37,422 nucleotides of DNA from an uncultured Christensenella sp. (GTDB lineage: Bacteria; Bacillota; Clostridia; Christensenellales; Borkfalkiaceae), in the NCBI GenBank assembly GCA_910577555.1, contig CAJTLF010000016.1, positions 1 to 37,422 of the forward strand, written 5' to 3'. Under the pieces are notes generated by a model that worked only from the letters and a program-made list of their open reading frames with translations, had not been told where the DNA came from and searched no databases. Shown piece by piece: positions 32,637-37,422 of this stretch. Every line of letters starts with the position of its first letter. Positions within the stretch are counted from its first letter, which is position 1. Both the position numbers and the translations under genes were made by a program.

Positions 32637-32666
32637 ACGCCCGCCGCGGGTACCCGCGGCGGGCGT
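32637..32666 (-). terminator. GC-rich terminator of the 32691-33125 gene
   Basis: A 30-base perfect palindrome (15-bp half-site ACGCCCGCCGCGGGT) downstream of the small membrane-protein gene. Confidence 0.75.
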
Positions 32667-32690
32667 CGAAATACGAACTGAAATCTATTT

Positions 32691-33125
32691 TTATACGGCG
32701 TTTTTATAACTTATTAAAATATGGCTCACGGCAAAAATCACCGCAAAGCATATAAGCGGAATATTTAAAAGCATAACACCGCTGAATATAAAAATGCAGG
32801 AAGGAATTACGGAAAGAGCTAACGCTCTTAATTTACCGCTTTTATTCCGGCAAATTATCCAAAATATCAGATAAGCAAGACACAGCCCGCCGTTTACCGC
32901 CAGATAAACTATTATCGCGTAATCGAACCAAAAATTAAAGTACGAGTACGGAATATTGAATATCATAAAAGCGAAACAGCCGTATCTGCCGACCTGCTCG
33001 GCAACCGTTGCGAGCTTGTTATTATAAGTTTCGGCAACGTTGCCCTTATTTTTTACGGCGTAAATTATATTCGGAATCATGACAACCGCCATTACGGCAA
33101 GCCCGTAATAATTAAACCAACCCAT
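32691..33125 (-). CDS. Membrane protein with about four helices, function unknown
   Basis: A 144-residue protein with hydrophobic segments near residues 5-23, 46-85 (probably two), 97-115 and 118-138, and short basic loops (CRNKSGKLRA). The frame and ATG (MGWFNYYGLAV) are clear, but there is no ribosome site: only ATTTTT lies between a -10-like TATTAT and the ATG, so the transcript may be leaderless. It is a single gene with its own terminator. No family is recognised. Confidence 0.65.
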   Translation of the reverse strand: MGWFNYYGLAVMAVVMIPNIIYAVKNKGNVAETYNNKLATVAEQVGRYGCFAFMIFNIPYSYFNFWFDYAIIVYLAVNGGLCLAYLIFWIICRNKSGKLRALALSVIPSCIFIFSGVMLLNIPLICFAVIFAVSHILISYKNAV

Positions 33126-33131
33126 AAAAAT

Positions 33132-33160
33132 ATAATATCATACACCGGTCATTTTTTTAA
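33132..33160 (-). promoter_or_regulatory. Promoter placing the transcript start at the ATG
   Basis: On the minus strand TTAAAA (33155-33160), 17 bases, TATTAT (33132-33137), then six bases to the ATG at 33125. Confidence 0.45.
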
Positions 33161-33246
33161 CTGTTTTAAAGCGCATAATCAGTCGCGCAATAGGATTGAT
33201 TTAATTTTGACACTTTGTTAATGTATTTATACTGCCTGAAAATTTA

Positions 33247-33803
33247 TTGAACGCAAAAAACCGCAACCAATTGCGCGCATGGTTAATTGAAAACCATAAA
33301 ACCGAAAACGAGTGCCGGATTGTAGTAAAGCGCGGCAGACCGCAAAACGACGACACCTTCCGGTACGTTGACGCCGTAGAAGAAGCCCTGTGCTTCGGTT
33401 GGATAGACAGCACGGAAAAACGGCTTGAAAACGGAGTAACCGCACAAAGATTAACGCCGCGAAAGAAAAACTCGTTATGGTCCGAACTAAACAAAGAACG
33501 CTGCCGCAGACCGGAAAAGCTGGGACTTATGACCGATGCGGGATGAAGCGTTTTGCCCGATACGTCCCCGTCGGGTTTCGTAATCGACGGCGAAATTTTA
33601 GACGCACTGCGGGCAGATAACATCGTATGGAATAATTTTTTAAGCTTCCCGTCTCTATATCAGAGAGTAAGGATTGATACGATACAAATAAAGAAAATCA
33701 GTCGAAGCTGTTTTATAGCCGTTTACAAAAGTTCATTGAAAATACAAGGCTGGGCATAACGTACGGCGAGTGGAACGACAACGGACGCCTACTTAATTAT
33801 TGA
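33247..33803 (+). pseudogene. YdeI-family (DUF1801/OmdA-type) gene with a stop and a frameshift
   Basis: The protein reads like a YdeI-family protein: WLIENHKTENECRIVVK, then DAVEEALCFGWIDST, RLTPRKKNSLWSELNKER and KLGLMTDAG. An in-frame TGA at 33544-33546 follows, and the same frame continues SVLPDTSPSGFVIDGEIL and FPSLYQRVRIDTIQIK. At about 33690 the match jumps one frame to ENQSKLFYSRLQKFIENTR and ends GITYGEWNDNGRLLNY before TGA at 33801-33803. Thus there is one nonsense change (likely CGA to TGA) and one single-base loss. The true start is uncertain; family-like residues extend upstream of the TTG at 33247. Its original function is not well defined. Confidence 0.8.
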
Positions 33804-33852
33804 AACAATCCCGCAGCATTTCACTTTTTGAACTAAGCGAAGATAAATCAAT

Positions 33853-34170
33853 CTAAAACGAATTGCTATATTCATTATCCGCACTTATTTTGTGATTTAT
33901 ATATAATTTTCTTATTGTTATGCACAAAAACAAAACCACGAGTGAAATCAATAGAGCCAAAAGCCAATATCCGCACGCAGTTTTAATTTGAAAAACGTAT
34001 TCCGTGCTTGTCTTTCCACTGGTACTTCCGCCCCAAGAATTACTCCATCCGCTTACAACCCCACTTACGACAGGCTGATAACCCAACAGCCAACCTGCAA
34101 TCATACCGATTGCAAACGTAAAAAATGTGCTGATAAAAACAAAAATTTTGCTACCGAAAAATTTCCCCAT
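33853..34170 (-). CDS. Small membrane protein with two helices
   Basis: A 105-residue protein. The frame is open upstream through two tRNA genes, but the ATG at 34170 (MGKFFGSKIFVFIST) is right because GGGAGA lies before it. The first helix is about residues 8-28 and the second about 66-85; between them is a serine/glycine/tryptophan-rich loop (VSGVVSGWSNSWGGSTSGKT), probably extracellular. No family is recognised. It lies downstream of the tRNA terminator and has no clear promoter of its own, so it may depend on read-through. Confidence 0.6.
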   Translation of the reverse strand: MGKFFGSKIFVFISTFFTFAIGMIAGWLLGYQPVVSGVVSGWSNSWGGSTSGKTSTEYVFQIKTACGYWLLALLISLVVLFLCITIRKLYINHKISADNEYSNSF

Positions 34171-34197
34171 AATATCAATTCTCCCTAATAAATTAAA

Positions 34198-34224
34198 CCC
34201 GAAACAAACAAAGTTCGTTTCGGG
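34198..34224 (-). terminator. Terminator of the tRNA-Val/tRNA-Ala unit
   Basis: An 8-bp stem CCCGAAAC/GTTTCGGG followed on the minus strand by TTTAATTTATT, just after tRNA-Ala. Confidence 0.75.
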
Positions 34225-34231
34225 TCGCTTT

Positions 34232-34307
34232 TGGTGGAGATAAGGGGATTCGAACCCCTGACCTATACGTTGCGAACGTATCGCGCTACCAACTGTGCTA
34301 TATCCCC
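34232..34307 (-). tRNA. tRNA-Ala, anticodon CGC
   Basis: A 76-base tRNA with encoded CCA. The acceptor stem GGGGATA/TATCTCC contains the G3-U70 pair, the alanine identity element. The anticodon stem ATACG/CGTAT encloses loop TTCGCAA with anticodon CGC. T arm AGGGG-TTCGAAT-CCCCT. It reads the GCG codon. Confidence 0.95.
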
Positions 34308-34341
34308 GAAATTGCGCCGCACACACGGCGAAGTTTTGTTT

Positions 34342-34418
34342 TGGTGGGAACAAATGGGCTCGAACCATCGACCTTTTGCATGTCAAGCAAACGCTCTGAC
34401 CAACTGAGCTATGCCCCC
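34342..34418 (-). tRNA. tRNA-Val, anticodon GAC
   Basis: A 77-base tRNA with encoded CCA. The acceptor stem is GGGGGCA/TGTTCCC, and the anticodon stem TTTGC/GCAAA encloses loop TTGACAT with anticodon GAC. T arm GATGG-TTCGAGC-CCATT. It reads GUC/GUU codons and is first in the two-tRNA transcript. Confidence 0.95.
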
Positions 34419-34429
34419 GAAGTTTTTAT

Positions 34430-34458
34430 ATTATAACACCTTGCCCGCGCGTTTGCAA
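34430..34458 (-). promoter_or_regulatory. Promoter of the tRNA-Val/tRNA-Ala unit
   Basis: On the minus strand TTGCAA (34453-34458), 17 bases, TATAAT (34430-34435). The boxes are the same as in the V-ATPase promoter. Confidence 0.8.
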
Positions 34459-34480
34459 GCAATTTGATATAAAAATAATA

Positions 34481-34511
34481 AATAAGCTCCTTCAAACCGA
34501 AGGAGCTTATT
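34481..34511 (-). terminator. Terminator of the P-type ATPase gene
   Basis: A 13-bp perfect stem AATAAGCTCCTTC/GAAGGAGCTTATT with a five-base loop, T-rich on the minus strand, directly after the gene. Confidence 0.9.
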
Positions 34512-34514
34512 CCA

Positions 34515-37184
34515 TTAAACGCGGTTTTTAGCCTTTAACCCCATACTATGCCGCAAATAACGCAGTTTTCTCTTCGTAAAAAATCTCAAACCCAGCTTAT
34601 AAAGCTCGCCCACGGGCAAAACAGCAAGCCCCGCACCAAACGCCAGCCCCCACTGCGCCGCATCGAGCTTCACCAGCCCGAACGCCGCCGATAACGGCGT
34701 AACGCACAGCAACACATTGAGAATAACCCCGGCCGCCACCGTTGCAAGCAGTATTTTATTCGAGAAGAAATGTCTGAACGCAGACCCGCGCTCCGAGCGT
34801 ACGTTAAACGCCTGAAACAGCTCCAGAAACGAAATGGTCATAAAAGTAACGGTAGTTGCCGCTTGATTGCCCCATATATTAAGGGCAAATACGAAAACGC
34901 CTATGGTCGCGGCAGTCATAAATACCCCGAAAAAGCCGATAAACGCGAGCGAAGATTTGCAGAATAAGCTCTTTTCCGCACGCTCGGGCGGGTGCGCCAT
35001 AACGTCGTCGTCCGCCCGCTCCATTCCGAGCGCAAGCACGGGGAAACTGTCCGTAATAAGGTTCAGCCACAATAACTGCGTCGAAAGTAAAAAGTCGAAT
35101 TTAAACAACGCCAACGACGCAATAAGTATAGCCAGCACTTCCGCAAGGTTGGTGGACAAAAAGAACTGAATGGTCTTTTTCACGTTTGAAGAAATTCTTC
35201 TCCCTTCCCTGACGGCAGAAACTATCGTCGTAAAATTATCGTCCGTAATTACCATATCGGACGCGCTTTTTGTAACGTCGGTGCCGGATATCCCCATAGC
35301 AATCCCGATATCCGCGCTCTTAATGCTCGGCGCGTCGTTGATGCCGTCACCCGTCATCGCAACCACTTTCCCGCGCCGTTGCAACGCCTGAACGATAATT
35401 TTTTTATGTTTTGGAGAAACCCTTGCAAACACCCTGCATCCGGCAATTGCGTCGTCAAGCTCCTTTCCCTGTAACGAGTCCAGCTGCTCGCCCGTCATAA
35501 CTTCCGCGGGATTAGTCGCAATATTCAGCTTTTTAGCTATCGCAAACGCCGTACGCACGTGGTCGCCCGTAATCATAACCGTAGCGATTCCCGCCCCACG
35601 GCACTCTTCCACGGCGTCGCCGACCCCGTCTTTAAGTCCGTCAATCATACCGCACAGACCGATAAATATCAAGCCGTTTTCGTCGATTTTACCGCCGTAC
35701 GGCGCGTAGGCAAACCCCAGAACACGCAACGCGTCGTCCGAAAGCTCGTCGTTTACCCGCGTTATGTTCCTTCGCTCTGCTTCTCCCAACGGTTGCGCCC
35801 CGCTTTCCGTCAGTATAAAAGCGCACTTTTTCAAAAGTATATCGGGCGCACCCTTCGTAAACGCAACTCTCTCTCCGCCTATTTCCGCGGCAACGGACAT
35901 CATTTTCCTTTCGGAAGTAAACGGACATTCGGCAAGCCGTATAAATTCAGGCGCAAAACCAGCGTCGTCGGCGCATATCCTAAGGGCAATTTCCGTCGGG
36001 TCACCGAGATAGGCTCCCTTTTCCCCCTTAACGCCCGTACAGACGCTCATACACTGCAAAAGTTTGATTGCCCCCGCAATATGCCCCGTCGAAAGGGGGT
36101 TTTGCGAATCTACGTCCACCGTCTTACCGCCGCAAAACACTTTAACGACTTTCAGCTTGTTCTGCGTGAGAGTACCCGTCTTATCAGAGCAAATTACCGA
36201 ACAACTGCCCAGCGTCTCCACCGATTTCAGCTTTCTTATAACCACGCCTTTGCGGCTCATCTTCTGCACTCCCATCGCCATAATTATCGTAACCACGGCT
36301 GGAAGCCCTTCGGGAATAGCGGCAACGGCAATTGCAACCGAAGTCATAAAATTCTTCAAAATGCTCTCTTCGCGGACGAAAATACCCATAAGGAAAATTA
36401 TCGCCGTAACCGCAAGAACGAACGCGGAAATAATTTTACCAAGCTTGTCGAGCGTATTTTCAAGCGGAGTCCTGCCCGCCTTCTCGCCCTGCAGCATTGC
36501 GGCAATTTTCCCCATTTCCGTGTTCATTCCGACGGCGGTCACCGCCGCAACCGCATTTCCGCGGATAACGTATGTGGAGCCGAACAGCGTATTCGTCATA
36601 TTCCCCAAGGCAACCTTATTGCCGCGGATACGCTTTTCGTCCTTCTCCACGCCCGAGCTTTCGCCCGTCAACGCCGACTCGTCGCACACGAGCGAGTTGC
36701 ATTCGATAACGCGGCAGTCCGCAGGCACCACGTCCCCCTCTTCCAGAAGCACCACGTCGCCGACGGTAACTTCTTCGCATGGTATAACGAACTCGCGCCG
36801 CTCCCTTCTCACCTTGCAAGTCCCCGCCGAAAGCTTTTTAAGGTTTTCAATAGCTTTGTCTGCGCGGTATTGCTGTATCGTTCCAACTATTGCGTTGAGA
36901 AAAATTATCGCGAGAATTATAAACGTATCCGTCAAATCGTTCTTGTCCTTTGATAAAAAGGCGATAAGTCCCGAAACTGCGGCGGCGGCAATTAAGAGCA
37001 GCGTCATAAAGTCCTTGAACTGTGAAAAAAACAACTTCACAATCCCCGCGCTCTTACCCTTGTCCAACTCGTTTTTACCGAACTTTTCAAGCCGCGTCCG
37101 CGCCTCCGTAACCGAAAGCCCGCCCGCCGAAGTCTTTAATTTATTAAGAGCCTGCCCCGCGTCGTCAAAGCAAAATTGAGACAT
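34515..37184 (-). CDS. Calcium-transporting P-type ATPase (P2 type)
   Basis: An 889-residue cation pump. It has an N-terminal cation-ATPase domain, the actuator loop with DESALTGESSGVEK, phosphorylation site SDKTGTLTQNKL (D334 from the ATG), the hinge VAMTGDGINDAPSIKSADIG, and ten membrane helices. The calcium-site signatures of SERCA/PMCA-like pumps are present: AIPEGLPAV in M4 and LNLITDSFPVLALGM in M6, with the Asn-Thr-Asp residues intact. It most likely exports calcium from the cytoplasm. A GTG at 37190 is possible, but the ATG at 37184 has AAGGGGG five bases upstream and is preferred. It is a single-gene unit. Confidence 0.95.
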   Translation of the reverse strand: MSQFCFDDAGQALNKLKTSAGGLSVTEARTRLEKFGKNELDKGKSAGIVKLFFSQFKDFMTLLLIAAAAVSGLIAFLSKDKNDLTDTFIILAIIFLNAIVGTIQQYRADKAIENLKKLSAGTCKVRRERREFVIPCEEVTVGDVVLLEEGDVVPADCRVIECNSLVCDESALTGESSGVEKDEKRIRGNKVALGNMTNTLFGSTYVIRGNAVAAVTAVGMNTEMGKIAAMLQGEKAGRTPLENTLDKLGKIISAFVLAVTAIIFLMGIFVREESILKNFMTSVAIAVAAIPEGLPAVVTIIMAMGVQKMSRKGVVIRKLKSVETLGSCSVICSDKTGTLTQNKLKVVKVFCGGKTVDVDSQNPLSTGHIAGAIKLLQCMSVCTGVKGEKGAYLGDPTEIALRICADDAGFAPEFIRLAECPFTSERKMMSVAAEIGGERVAFTKGAPDILLKKCAFILTESGAQPLGEAERRNITRVNDELSDDALRVLGFAYAPYGGKIDENGLIFIGLCGMIDGLKDGVGDAVEECRGAGIATVMITGDHVRTAFAIAKKLNIATNPAEVMTGEQLDSLQGKELDDAIAGCRVFARVSPKHKKIIVQALQRRGKVVAMTGDGINDAPSIKSADIGIAMGISGTDVTKSASDMVITDDNFTTIVSAVREGRRISSNVKKTIQFFLSTNLAEVLAILIASLALFKFDFLLSTQLLWLNLITDSFPVLALGMERADDDVMAHPPERAEKSLFCKSSLAFIGFFGVFMTAATIGVFVFALNIWGNQAATTVTFMTISFLELFQAFNVRSERGSAFRHFFSNKILLATVAAGVILNVLLCVTPLSAAFGLVKLDAAQWGLAFGAGLAVLPVGELYKLGLRFFTKRKLRYLRHSMGLKAKNRV

Positions 37185-37422
37185 AAACACCCCCTTAAAT
37201 AAAAGTATTCAAACCTGTCCCAATATATGCCGCAATTTTTTCTTACTCCCGCCCGCCCGTCTACGCAACCACAACGCTTCCCATTATATACCCCCCCAAC
37301 GCCAAAGCGCGCTTCCCATAGGGAATTAAAAAACTAAATTATTAAGAGTTATACTTTCAAGCAAGGACAAAAGCTCTCGAACGATATGTTCGAGAGCTTT
37401 TTACTACAAACCTTTTAGAAAG
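37185..37422. other. Intergenic end of the window
   Basis: No gene is visible. A TATAAT lies on the minus strand near 37300 inside a G-rich stretch and may be the -10 of the ATPase promoter, but I find no good -35. The region ends with the hairpin described separately. Confidence 0.5.
37369..37401. terminator. Intrinsic terminator at the right edge
   Basis: A 14-bp perfect stem AAAAGCTCTCGAAC/GTTCGAGAGCTTTT with a five-base loop. It probably ends a minus-strand gene lying beyond the window. Confidence 0.75.

Noticed and set aside
34171..34386. N-terminal extension of the 33853-34170 protein
   Set aside because: The added part is a translation of tRNA-Ala and part of tRNA-Val; the ATG at 34170 has a ribosome site.
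36064..37179. 371-codon plus-strand frame opposite the P-type ATPase
   Set aside because: The ATPase motifs are unambiguous on the minus strand; this frame is a serine/threonine-rich shadow with no start signals.
1..37422. CRISPR array or insertion sequence
   Set aside because: I saw no regularly spaced direct repeats and no transposase frame. The only notable direct repeat is the two-copy 54-bp cassette.

Overview
The window looks like chromosome of an anaerobic gut-type Clostridia (Firmicutes) bacterium. The signs are a low-to-middle GC content with A/T-rich intergenic regions, AGGAGG-like ribosome sites, TTGACA/TATAAT promoters with 17-base spacers, a bacterial V/A-type ATPase in the Enterococcus/Clostridium gene order, a one-chain iron-sulfur serine dehydratase, and large membrane-tethered glycan-active proteins. 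The Christensenellales and related uncultured gut lineages fit, but this placement is inference.

Layout. 1-390: 3' end of a membrane-protein gene. 514-8954 (minus): complete nine-gene V/A-ATPase operon ntpF-I-K-E-C-G-A-B-D, whose c subunit keeps every sodium ligand. 9196-11711 (plus): polar amino-acid ABC transporter behind a promoter overlapped by ArgR-like boxes. 11772-13148 (minus): MATE exporter. 13149-13676: AT-rich gap with four perfect DnaA boxes. 13677-17309 (minus): grpE-dnaK-dnaJ without hrcA or CIRCE. 17462-18688 (plus): serine dehydratase. 18759-19367 (minus): SGNH hydrolase. 19584-19674: tRNA-Ser(GCU). 19831-20290: an unusual small-RNA locus made of two near-identical 54-bp cassettes, each firing a different structured, terminated RNA, with a 34-codon ORF reading the other way. 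20286-20768 (minus): unrecognised 160-residue protein. 20852-23695 (minus): queuosine-precursor operon queD-queE-folE-queC-queF behind a terminator-containing leader RNA. 24049-28287 (minus): 1412-residue M60-like metalloprotease anchored at both ends. 28507-32376 (minus): small membrane protein, domain-permuted GH3 glycosidase and small lipoprotein. 32691-33125 (minus): membrane protein with a leaderless-type start. 33247-33803 (plus): broken YdeI-family gene. 33853-34170 (minus): small membrane protein. 34232-34418 (minus): tRNA-Val and tRNA-Ala. 34515-37184 (minus): calcium-type P-type ATPase.

How it fits together. The V-ATPase probably pumps sodium, and the MATE exporter may use that gradient (inference). 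The que operon runs from GTP (FolE) through QueD, QueE and QueC to QueF, giving preQ1 for tRNA modification. The M60 protease and GH3 enzyme both have an N- and a C-terminal membrane helix with the catalytic part between them outside the cell, which suggests surface-tethered foraging on host or dietary glycoconjugates.

The most novel-looking element is the tandem small-RNA locus at about 19.9-20.3 kb. The queD leader RNA and the DnaA-box cluster are the next most interesting.
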